From Firmicutes bacterium UBA6132 (GTDB taxonomy: Bacteria > Bacillota_A > Clostridia > Tissierellales > Sedimentibacteraceae), in contig DIVM01000330.1 of NCBI GenBank assembly GCA_002435835.1, forward strand, positions 1,614 to 19,307: a DNA stretch of 17,694 nucleotides, read 5' to 3'. The notes beneath the pieces were generated by a model. The model saw only the letters and a program-made list of their open reading frames with translations, was not told the DNA's origin and searched no databases. How positions within the stretch are numbered: the first letter of the stretch is position 1; each line of letters starts with the position of its first letter. Shown here piece after piece: positions 1-6,372 of the stretch. Position numbers and translations under genes: made by a program.

Positions 1-1144
1 AACTTATATCACATTTCCATCCATCAACATATTCTATAACTGGTGTAGCTGAGTTTAATTCTTCGCCTACAGGGAATTCAGTTGTAACATTTCCATTTAC
101 TTCGTAACCCGTTACCACAGGAACTTTTTCCATATAAGACATTACATCAAGCTTTGTAAGAGCTAATATATCTGCTCCTTGAACTGTAACGCCGTATTTA
201 GATGCTACAACATCAAATGGGCCAACTCTTCTAGGACGTCCTGTTGCTGCTCCGTATTCTCCGCCAGCTTCTCTTAGGCTTTCTGCTTCTTCACCGAACA
301 TTTCACAAGTAAAAGGACCTTCACCAACGCAAGAAGAATAAGCTTTCATAATACCTATTGTGTTTGTAAGTTTTTTACCTGGTATTCCAGTTCCTATAGG
401 AGCATATGCTGCAATTGTTGAAGAAGATGAAGTATAAGGATAAATACCAAAGTCAATATCTCTTAATGCTCCAAGCTGAGCTTCAAACATTATTTTTTTG
501 CCTTCTTTAATAGCTTTGTTAAGGTAGATTCCAGTATCAGTTATATATTCTTCTAAACAAGTACCATATTTCAATATCCAGTTGTAAATATCTTCGACTT
601 TAAATGGAATTGATTTGTAACCACCAGCTATAAGTAAGTTTTTCCATTCAACAAGTTGTTCAACATGAGATTTCAATGTTTCTTTGTTGAATAAATCTCC
701 CATTCTTATACCTTTTTTTAAATATTTATCTCCATAAACAGGTGCAATACCTCTTCTTGTAGAACCAAATTTCATATCTTTTAAACGTTCTTCTTCTAAC
801 ACGTCTTGTTTTACGTGGTATGGAAGACAAATAATAGCTCTGTCACTTATTTTGAGGTTATCAGGAGTTATTTTTATACCCGATGCTTTTAATTTTTCCA
901 TTTCTCCATATAAATGTTCTATATCAATAACCATTCCATTGCCCATTATGTTTACAACTTCTGGTCTTAATATTCCTGATGGTAACAAATTCAATATGAA
1001 TTTTCCAGAATCATTTATAACAGTGTGGCCTGCATTGTTTCCACCTTGATAACGGCAAACAACATCATAATCCTTGCTTAACAAGTCCACCATTCTTCCT
1101 TTTCCTTCGTCACCCCAATTTATTCCAACTATTGCAGTTAGCAT
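1..1144 (-). CDS. purA: Adenylosuccinate synthetase, divergent form (3' end beyond window)
   Basis: Catalyses GTP-dependent condensation of IMP with aspartate to adenylosuccinate, the first committed step from IMP to AMP, in the cytoplasm. The minus strand reads as one open frame from ATG at 1144-1142, preceded by a GGAGG site, for 381 codons to the window edge; about 45 C-terminal residues are missing compared with the usual ~425-430. The N-terminal WGDEGKGR motif (residues 10-17, general base D12), QGGNNAGHT (33-41, catalytic H40), GRPRR (302-306) and LTKLD (329-333) are visible. Unusual points: the normal FEGAQG motif reads FEAQLG (220-225), so the glutamine that contacts IMP in the E. coli enzyme aligns with Leu224, and the aspartate-loop GTTTGR reads GAATGR (298-303). 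It is clearly a PurA homologue; whether it is the organism's only one cannot be seen here. Confidence 0.93.
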   Translation of the reverse strand, partial: MLTAIVGINWGDEGKGRMVDLLSKDYDVVCRYQGGNNAGHTVINDSGKFILNLLPSGILRPEVVNIMGNGMVIDIEHLYGEMEKLKASGIKITPDNLKISDRAIICLPYHVKQDVLEEERLKDMKFGSTRRGIAPVYGDKYLKKGIRMGDLFNKETLKSHVEQLVEWKNLLIAGGYKSIPFKVEDIYNWILKYGTCLEEYITDTGIYLNKAIKEGKKIMFEAQLGALRDIDFGIYPYTSSSSTIAAYAPIGTGIPGKKLTNTIGIMKAYSSCVGEGPFTCEMFGEEAESLREAGGEYGAATGRPRRVGPFDVVASKYGVTVQGADILALTKLDVMSYMEKVPVVTGYEVNGNVTTEFPVGEELNSATPVIEYVDGWKCDIS

Positions 1145-1172
1145 AATTACCTCCTATAACTTTAATAAAGTT

Positions 1173-1201
1173 ATTATATTATTAGTAAATATCAAAGTCA
1201 A
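1173..1201 (-). promoter_or_regulatory. Sigma-A-type promoter of purA
   Basis: On the minus strand TTGACT (1201-1196) and TATAAT (1178-1173) are separated by exactly 17 bp, close to the vegetative consensus. Transcription would start about 20-25 nt before the Shine-Dalgarno site, leaving a short leader with no room for a purine riboswitch. Confidence 0.8.
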
Positions 1202-1311
1202 GGAATAATTTGCTATGAAAACACTCACAAGTATTACCAAATATAACAAAAGTTAAATTCTTTAATAATACAAGCATTATTGCTTATAAATTGTTAATAT
1301 GATAATATAAT

Positions 1312-1416
1312 TATATTATGATTACTACACCAAAAAAAGTCATCCCGTGACTTTTTGGTGAAAGTTATAAGTATAACTTCACCAGCATTTTGTAAATGAT
1401 GGGTAATCATAATATA
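1312..1416. repeat. 105-bp palindromic intergenic element with nested hairpins
   Basis: A perfect 14-bp inverted repeat (1312-1325 and 1403-1416) brackets two inner hairpins. The first pairs 1328-1342 with 1348-1360; the second pairs about 1357-1369 with 1372-1383. They share GGTG at 1357-1360, so they are mutually exclusive. The element lies in the 328-bp gap between the divergent purA and lipoprotein genes. It could be a small non-autonomous mobile element, a structured leader, or an attenuator-like switch. No long T-run follows the inner hairpins, so it is not a plain terminator. Apart from this element and the purA promoter I see nothing else in the gap except the downstream ribosome binding site. 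Confidence 0.6.
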
Positions 1417-1472
1417 CAAATAAATTATTTTATTTTGTGCAATCATAATTTCAAGGGCATTTAGGAGGCAGA

Positions 1473-3209
1473 ATGTTATTTAAGTTTAAAAAGTTACTGA
1501 TTATATTATCTTTAATGTCATCAGCCTTATTAGTATCATGCAACAATTCAGTTGAAACTAATAATCCAATTAATTCTGAGGAAGATATTGAAATAATCGA
1601 TTCAGAAGAGCAAAAAAACGATGTAGAAAAACAAAAAGCTGAAAGAGAAAATTTAGAAAAACAAAGGAAAGAAAAATTAGGAGAGTTTTATGTACCTCTA
1701 TTGCCTTTAGGTGAAAATAAAGAAAAGAAAAATACAGAAGTTAAAGCATTGTATTTAACCGGACACACTGCAGGCAACGAGCTTAGAAAGCCATATATAG
1801 ATGCATATGGTGAGTATGTTAAAGCATTAAGCGAAAATAATGCTAAAAAAGCTGCTGAGCTTAAAACAAAAGCTGAAGAAGCAAATAAGTTTGAAAGAAT
1901 AATAGGTATTGCTGTTGGAACAGAGATAAATGGACTTGTAATTAATGTTAAAGATGATAATGGATTAATGACTTATGACAGCAATGTTAAAATTGTTCAA
2001 GAATTGAATCAGAAAACACCTATTCCAATAAAAGATATTAAAGGAATGCTAAAAATTCTTCAGGAATATGATATTTATACAATAGGAAGAATTGTAACAT
2101 TTAAAGATAAAAATTTTGCAGAACATAAGCCTGCACATGCAATACAATTAAAATCAGGTGGAACTTGGTATGATAAAAACAGTAACAATGTTCCATGGGT
2201 AAATCCATTTGATAAATATGTTTGGGATTACAATATAGCCATTGCCAAGGAAGCAGCTCTAATGGGATTTGATGAAATTCAATTTGATTATGTTAGATTC
2301 CCTGATGGTGCTAAATATTATAATCAAATTACAGAATTTCCTGGAAGAAACAACAGGGATAAGGATGAAGCTATTGCTGAGTTTTTAAAATATTCTAAAG
2401 AGGAATTAGAGCCTTATAATATAAACATTGGGGCTGATGTTTTTGGAATAATTACAAGAACTTGGGACGATTTTCCTGAAGACATAGGGCAGTCATGGAT
2501 ATTAATGGGCGAACATGTTGATAATATAGCTCCTATGATTTATCCAAGCCATTATTCAACAGGATGGTATAACTTGGAGAATCCAAATGCAAATCCATAT
2601 TTAGTTGTAAAAGGTTCAATGCAGGAAGCTCTGGAGAAAAATTCTTCTATGGAAAATCCATCTGTTATAAGACCTTGGATACAGGATTTTGATTGGGAAG
2701 GTATTGAATATGGACCTAAAGAAGTAAGAGCACAAATAATTGCAGCTAAAGAACTTGGAATTAATGAATACATGATTTGGAACCCAAGCAATGTATATGA
2801 TCCTCACTGTTATATTGAAACAAGCGCTGAAAAAGGTAAAACATACCCAATAGATAAAGGTGAACTTGATTTCGCAGAAAAGTCACCACAGGATGCAGCT
2901 GACAAATATATGTCAGGAAAATTAAATAAAAGATTCAGTTATATGTATCTTATGACTCCTATAAAAGATAGGGATAGTGATTTTGATAAATTCCTTGAAA
3001 TACAAGAAAAAAATGAAATAGTATTAAAAAGTTATAAAATATATGGTTATGAAATAAATTCAAAAGATAATAATAAAGCTATAGTAGATTTATATTATAA
3101 ATATGAAACTTTAGTTGATGGAAAAGTTAAAATTGTGGAAAAAGATCATGCAAAATGGCAAGCAGTAAAAGAAAATGGAATATGGAAAATAGAAGAAAAT
3201 TTTAATTAA
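1473..3209 (+). CDS. Putative glycoside hydrolase lipoprotein (DUF4015 family) with extra C-terminal domain
   Basis: Predicted to be exported and lipid-anchored, acting at the cell surface on an unknown glycan. The start at 1473 follows AGGAGG (1463-1468). Residues 1-23 form a lipoprotein signal with lipobox LVSC (Cys23), then a charged Glu/Lys-rich linker to about residue 88. The body resembles the DUF4015 TIM-barrel glycosyl-hydrolase-like family: a YLTGHTAGN strand near 94-102, INVKDDNG near 157-164, and FDEIQFDYVRFPD at 266-278 with the Asp/Glu cluster expected at the active cleft. About 35 helical Lys/Ala/Glu-rich residues (104-140) look inserted between the first two conserved strands. 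Residues ~471-578 look like a separate NTF2-like (alpha+beta) domain with the ending KWQAVKENGIWKI. The gene stands alone between the palindromic element and its own terminator. Substrate and catalytic activity are unproven for this family. Confidence 0.82.
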   Translation: MLFKFKKLLIILSLMSSALLVSCNNSVETNNPINSEEDIEIIDSEEQKNDVEKQKAERENLEKQRKEKLGEFYVPLLPLGENKEKKNTEVKALYLTGHTAGNELRKPYIDAYGEYVKALSENNAKKAAELKTKAEEANKFERIIGIAVGTEINGLVINVKDDNGLMTYDSNVKIVQELNQKTPIPIKDIKGMLKILQEYDIYTIGRIVTFKDKNFAEHKPAHAIQLKSGGTWYDKNSNNVPWVNPFDKYVWDYNIAIAKEAALMGFDEIQFDYVRFPDGAKYYNQITEFPGRNNRDKDEAIAEFLKYSKEELEPYNINIGADVFGIITRTWDDFPEDIGQSWILMGEHVDNIAPMIYPSHYSTGWYNLENPNANPYLVVKGSMQEALEKNSSMENPSVIRPWIQDFDWEGIEYGPKEVRAQIIAAKELGINEYMIWNPSNVYDPHCYIETSAEKGKTYPIDKGELDFAEKSPQDAADKYMSGKLNKRFSYMYLMTPIKDRDSDFDKFLEIQEKNEIVLKSYKIYGYEINSKDNNKAIVDLYYKYETLVDGKVKIVEKDHAKWQAVKENGIWKIEENFN

Positions 3210-3240
3210 AAATGTGCATACATACGTATGCGCATTTTTT
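3209..3240 (+). terminator. Intrinsic terminator after the lipoprotein gene
   Basis: A stem of about 12 bp (roughly 3210-3221 with 3226-3237, one U.G pair) has a 4-nt loop and ends in a T-run at 3235-3240, directly after the stop codon. Confidence 0.85.
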
Positions 3241-3300
3241 ACAGGTTAAACACTTGTTCGCAATATTAGAACATATGTAAATAAATTAAATACAAAAAAC

Positions 3301-3328
3301 TTGACAACAAAAAAAAAGTTGATATAAT
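3301..3328 (+). promoter_or_regulatory. Promoter of asd
   Basis: A perfect TTGACA (3301-3306) and perfect TATAAT (3323-3328) are separated by 16 bp. The leader to the ATG is about 75 nt and very AT-rich, with no recognisable lysine riboswitch or T-box. Confidence 0.85.
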
Positions 3329-3410
3329 TAATCTATCGTCAAAAAAATCAAATAATCATATATTGATATATAATTAAAAATAAAATATAAATGTTTAATG
3401 GAGGACGTTA

Positions 3411-4424
3411 ATGAAAAAATATAATGTGGCTATACTTGGTGCAACTGGTGCAGTTGGACAAGAAATGTTAAAAGTGTTAGGAGAAAGAAATTTTCCTATA
3501 AATGATTTGAAATTATTGGCAAGTGAAAGAAGTGCTGGTAAAGATATGGAGTTTCAAGGAAAAAAATATACTCTTGAAGAAGCAACAGAAAACTCATTTG
3601 AAAATGTGGATGTTGTTTTATGTGCAGCAGAAAATGATATAAGTTTAGCTTTATCTCCTAAAGCAGTAAAAGCAGGGGCAGTAGTAATTGATAATTCAAG
3701 TGCTTATAGAATGGACGATTCAGTTCCATTAGTAGTGCCAGAAGTAAATGCAGAAGATGTTAAAAAACATAAAGGTATTATAGCTAATCCTAACTGTTCA
3801 ACAATAATTGCTTTAACTGCAATCAATGAATTAAACAAATATTCTAAAGTAAACAGAATGATTGTTTCAACATTCCAAGCAGTATCAGGTGCAGGTGTAA
3901 ATGGTTTTAGAGAACTTGACCAACAAATAAAAAATATATCTGAAGGAAAAGAAATAGAAATAAAAACATTCCAACATCAAATAGCTTACAACTTAATTCC
4001 TCAAATTGGTTCTTTTGATGAAATAGGTTATTCTCAAGAAGAAATGAAAATGCAAAATGAAGGAAGAAAAATTCTCCATAATCCGGATTTAAAAGTAAAT
4101 TGTACTTGTGTTCGTGTTCCTGTATACAGAAGTCACTCAGAATCAATTACAATCGAAACAGAAAATGAAATTACAGCAGAAAAAGCAAGAGAACTTTTAG
4201 CAAATGCAAAAGGTGTTAAACTTGTAGATGATCCTAACAACAAAGTATATCCAATGCCTTTAGATACATCTGATCAAGACTTAATTTTTGTAGGTCGTGT
4301 AAGAAAAGATATAAGTAAGGATAACTCCCTTGTTTTATGGTGCAGTGGAGATCAAATAAGAAAAGGTGCTGCAACTAATGCAGTACAAATAGCTGAAGTT
4401 TTAGTAAATGAAAATTTAATATAA
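3411..4424 (+). CDS. asd: Aspartate-semialdehyde dehydrogenase
   Basis: NADPH-dependent reduction of aspartyl phosphate to aspartate semialdehyde, the branch point toward lysine/diaminopimelate, threonine and methionine; cytoplasmic. The 337-residue length is normal. The N-terminal Rossmann motif GATGAVGQEM (10-19), the substrate-binding S96-S97/R100 region, the catalytic cysteine in NPNCST (Cys129) and the acid/base histidine in RVPVYRSHSE (His242, with Arg235) are all present. GGAGG sits 7 nt before the ATG. It is monocistronic here, with its own strong promoter and terminator, rather than in a dapA/dapB operon. Its leader shows no lysine riboswitch. Confidence 0.97.
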   Translation: MKKYNVAILGATGAVGQEMLKVLGERNFPINDLKLLASERSAGKDMEFQGKKYTLEEATENSFENVDVVLCAAENDISLALSPKAVKAGAVVIDNSSAYRMDDSVPLVVPEVNAEDVKKHKGIIANPNCSTIIALTAINELNKYSKVNRMIVSTFQAVSGAGVNGFRELDQQIKNISEGKEIEIKTFQHQIAYNLIPQIGSFDEIGYSQEEMKMQNEGRKILHNPDLKVNCTCVRVPVYRSHSESITIETENEITAEKARELLANAKGVKLVDDPNNKVYPMPLDTSDQDLIFVGRVRKDISKDNSLVLWCSGDQIRKGAATNAVQIAEVLVNENLI

Positions 4425-4441
4425 TAAAAATAGTAACAATT

Positions 4442-4471
4442 AAAAAGGGCGTTTTCTAAAACGTCTTTTTT
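4442..4471 (+). terminator. Intrinsic terminator after asd
   Basis: A stem (4442-4454 with 4459-4471, core GCGTTT/AAACGT with G.U pairs) has a 4-nt loop. The 3' arm ends in six T's. Confidence 0.8.
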
Positions 4472-4540
4472 AATTCAAAAAATTATGGACAAATGTTCGA
4501 TTTTATTATAAAGTAGATATATGAACATATGGAGGGAAAC

Positions 4541-5803
4541 ATGGAACTTATTATTATATTAATGCTTTTGATTTTAATTGTATTGAACATTTTAATTTTA
4601 GTAAAAAATCAAAGTAGCAAATCAGATGATAGAACATTATCTGAACTTAAATTAAATTTAAGTCAGAATAATTTGAATTTAATTGATTCTGTATCAAAAA
4701 AAATAGCTGATTCAGATGAAAAACAAATAAGAGAACTATTAAATAACAAGCTTGAAACTGTGGAGAAATTACAAATTAATTCAAATATATTGACAGAAGC
4801 CTTTTTGAATTTTAAAGACAATACTTCAAAAACCATTAATGACTCTAACTTGAAATTAGCAGAAAGCCTGAATATAAATTTTAATCAGCTAAACAATAAA
4901 ATGAGTGAGAACTTGGAAAAAATAAATTTAAGAGTTGAAGAAAGACTTAACGAAGGTTTTGACAAAACAAACAAAACATTTGTAAATATTTTAGAAAGAC
5001 TTTCTAAAATTGATGAAGCTCAGAAAAAGATAGATAGCTTATCATCAAATATAGTTACACTGCAAGATGTTTTAACTGATAAAAAAAGTAGAGGAACATT
5101 TGGAGAAGTTCAATTAAACCATATACTAACTTCAATATTTGGAGAAAAAAATGATAGTATATTTGAAATACAAAAGAAACTTTCTAATGATACTATAGCT
5201 GATGCTGTGTTGTACATTCCTGAGCCTGTGGGTATGCTTTGCATTGATTCTAAATTTCCACTTGAAAATTATCAAAGAATGATAGATAAAAATATATCTG
5301 AAATAGAACGAAAACAATTTGAAAGTCATTTTAAAACAAATATAAAAAAGCATATTAATGATATTTCATCAAAATATATTATTAAGGGATTGACATCTGA
5401 ACAAGCAATAATGTTTATTCCAGCAGAAGCTATATTTGCAGAAATAAATGCATATCATCAAGATTTAGTTGATTATGCAGGAACTAAAAAAGTTTGGTTA
5501 GCATCGCCTACAACTTTAATGTCAGTTTTATCAACAGTTCAAGTTGTTTTAAGAAATATGGAAAGAGAAAAATATGCCAGCATAATTCATGAAGAACTTA
5601 TAAAACTTGGTGATGAATTTAAAAGATATAAAGTTAGATGGGAGTCTTTAGCAAGAGATATAAAGAAAGTAACAGAAGATGTTGACAAAATAAATATAAC
5701 TTCAAATAAAATTGAAAAGAAATTTGAAAGTATTTCAAAAGTTGAAATAGAAAAATACGAAGAAGAAATAGAAGAAAGTAATTTAGCATTAGAAGAAGTA
5801 TAG
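4541..5803 (+). CDS. rmuC: RmuC-family protein (DNA recombination/genome-stability factor)
   Basis: RmuC proteins carry a PD-(D/E)XK-like nuclease fold and limit recombination at inverted repeats in E. coli; the biochemical role is poorly defined. The chosen ATG at 4541 gives 420 residues. An upstream in-frame ATG at 4529 overlaps the GGAGGG ribosome binding site (4531-4536) and would add only four residues, so I reject it. Residues 2-23 are one hydrophobic membrane anchor, residues ~25-170 are Lys/Glu/Asn-rich and predicted coiled coil, and the core RmuC domain follows with GTFGEVQL, a CIDSKFPLENY segment carrying the conserved D-S-K, and SEQAIMFIPAEAIFAE. A possible weak promoter (TGGACA at 4486, TATAAA at 4507, 15-bp spacer) precedes it. 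Confidence 0.92.
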   Translation: MELIIILMLLILIVLNILILVKNQSSKSDDRTLSELKLNLSQNNLNLIDSVSKKIADSDEKQIRELLNNKLETVEKLQINSNILTEAFLNFKDNTSKTINDSNLKLAESLNINFNQLNNKMSENLEKINLRVEERLNEGFDKTNKTFVNILERLSKIDEAQKKIDSLSSNIVTLQDVLTDKKSRGTFGEVQLNHILTSIFGEKNDSIFEIQKKLSNDTIADAVLYIPEPVGMLCIDSKFPLENYQRMIDKNISEIERKQFESHFKTNIKKHINDISSKYIIKGLTSEQAIMFIPAEAIFAEINAYHQDLVDYAGTKKVWLASPTTLMSVLSTVQVVLRNMEREKYASIIHEELIKLGDEFKRYKVRWESLARDIKKVTEDVDKINITSNKIEKKFESISKVEIEKYEEEIEESNLALEEV

Positions 5804-5816
5804 CAGTTGGGGCATT

Positions 5817-5872
5817 GGGGACTGTCCCTAAAGCCCTAAAACTCCTCTCTGACAAAAAAGGGACTGTCCCTA
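5817..5872. repeat. Pair of REP-like palindromes (GGGACTGTCCCTA)
   Basis: The 13-bp word GGGACTGTCCCTA occurs at 5818-5830 and 5860-5872. Each copy is itself a palindrome (GGGAC-T-GTCCC), and the pair lies just after the rmuC stop codon. Short GGGGACTGTCCC-like units are scattered in many clostridial genomes, often linked to IS200/REP-type transposases; no transposase is present here. The rest of the gap to the tRNA promoter (5873-5977) is AT-rich with nothing I can name. Confidence 0.6.
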
Positions 5873-5977
5873 ATAAATACGGAAACCTCCTCAATCAAAA
5901 AACATATTTAAAAATAAGCTATTTGAAATTAAAAATTGATGAAAAAATAAAAAAATAGAAAAAATCTAAAAAAACTC

Positions 5978-6006
5978 TTGCAAATTATTTTTACATATGC
6001 TATTAT
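5978..6006 (+). promoter_or_regulatory. Promoter of tRNA-Leu
   Basis: TTGCAA (5978-5983), a 17-bp spacer and TATTAT (6001-6006) lie 16 bp before the mature tRNA 5' end, giving a short precursor leader. Confidence 0.75.
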
Positions 6007-6022
6007 ATCAAAGTGATGTTTC

Positions 6023-6105
6023 GCCGGCGTGATGGAATGGCAGACGTGACGGACTCAAAATCCGTTGGTGGCAACACCGTGGGGGTTCAAGTCCCTTCGC
6101 CGGCA
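6023..6105 (+). tRNA. tRNA-Leu (anticodon CAA)
   Basis: An 83-nt class II tRNA. The acceptor stem pairs GCCGGCG (6023-6029) with CGCCGGC (6098-6104), followed by discriminator A6105. The anticodon stem-loop has loop CTCAAAA, giving anticodon CAA, which reads UUG. A long variable arm (GGTGGCAACACC region) and a TTCAAGT T-loop complete the leucine tRNA. The 3' CCA is not encoded, so it must be added by CCA-adding enzyme. It is a solitary tRNA gene with its own promoter and terminator. Confidence 0.96.
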
Positions 6106-6119
6106 TTAAAAAGAAATTT

Positions 6120-6142
6120 AGAGACGAAAGTCTCTTTTTTTT
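6120..6142 (+). terminator. Intrinsic terminator of tRNA-Leu
   Basis: AGAGAC (6120-6125), loop GAAA, GTCTCT (6130-6135), then an eight-T run, starting 15 nt after the tRNA. Confidence 0.9.
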
Positions 6143-6162
6143 ATATTATTATAATATAAAAT

Positions 6163-6274
6163 TAGGGGTGAAGGGGGAGAATTCCCCTCCGCTTTAAGGA
6201 GGGTGCTCAGGCTGGAACAGCCGTCGAAGGGAACCATAGGGTTCCATAGCGAAAGCATCGAAGATGCTTTTTTT
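6163..6274. repeat. GC-richer cluster of short hairpins between tRNA-Leu and recQ
   Basis: Five small stem-loops occur in about 110 bp: GGGGA/TCCCC (6174-6178 with 6183-6187), CCCTCC/GGAGGG (6185-6190 with 6198-6203), GGCTG/CAGCC (6210-6214 with 6218-6222, loop GAA), GGAACC/GGTTCC (6230-6235 with 6240-6245), and AAAGCATC/GATGCTTT (6252-6259 with 6263-6270, loop GAA), the last followed by T's. The composition is clearly richer in G+C than the flanks. It looks like a REP/BIME-type intergenic repeat ending in a terminator-like hairpin. A small RNA is possible, but I see no clear promoter for one. Confidence 0.5.
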
Positions 6275-6284
6275 ATGCAAATAC

Positions 6285-6328
6285 AATAACGGTTTGACAT
6301 ATGGAATATGACAAACTGTTATTTTTTT
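6285..6328 (+). terminator. Terminator-like near-palindrome upstream of recQ
   Basis: The arms 6285-6301 and 6307-6323 pair over 17 positions, with one mismatch and one G.U, around a 5-nt loop. The 3' arm runs into seven T's (6322-6328), the form of an intrinsic terminator. The 5' arm also contains a perfect TTGACA (6294-6299), so an operator or promoter role is an alternative reading. Confidence 0.55.
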
Positions 6329-6339
6329 ATTACAATATA

Positions 6340-6348
6340 TGTTATAAT
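6340..6348 (+). promoter_or_regulatory. Extended -10 promoter of recQ
   Basis: TGTTATAAT (6340-6348) is an extended -10 element with perfect TATAAT. The -35 position is only weakly matched and overlaps the T-run of the preceding hairpin. A start near 6355 gives a leader just long enough for the ribosome binding site. Confidence 0.55.
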
Positions 6349-6372
6349 AAATAAAAGAAAGGGGCGCAAATA

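Noticed and set aside
852..1049. Plus-strand open frame opposite purA
   Set aside because: It is antisense to a strongly conserved coding frame, and lacks a ribosome binding site or recognisable protein features.
3329..3410. Lysine riboswitch in the asd leader
   Set aside because: The leader is about 75 nt of AT-rich sequence, too short and lacking the conserved core.
4529..4540. In-frame upstream ATG for rmuC
   Set aside because: It overlaps the GGAGGG ribosome binding site used by ATG 4541 and would add only four residues before a clean membrane anchor.
6163..6274. SRP RNA or another known housekeeping RNA
   Set aside because: The conserved SRP Alu/S-domain motifs are not present; the block is a series of independent short hairpins.
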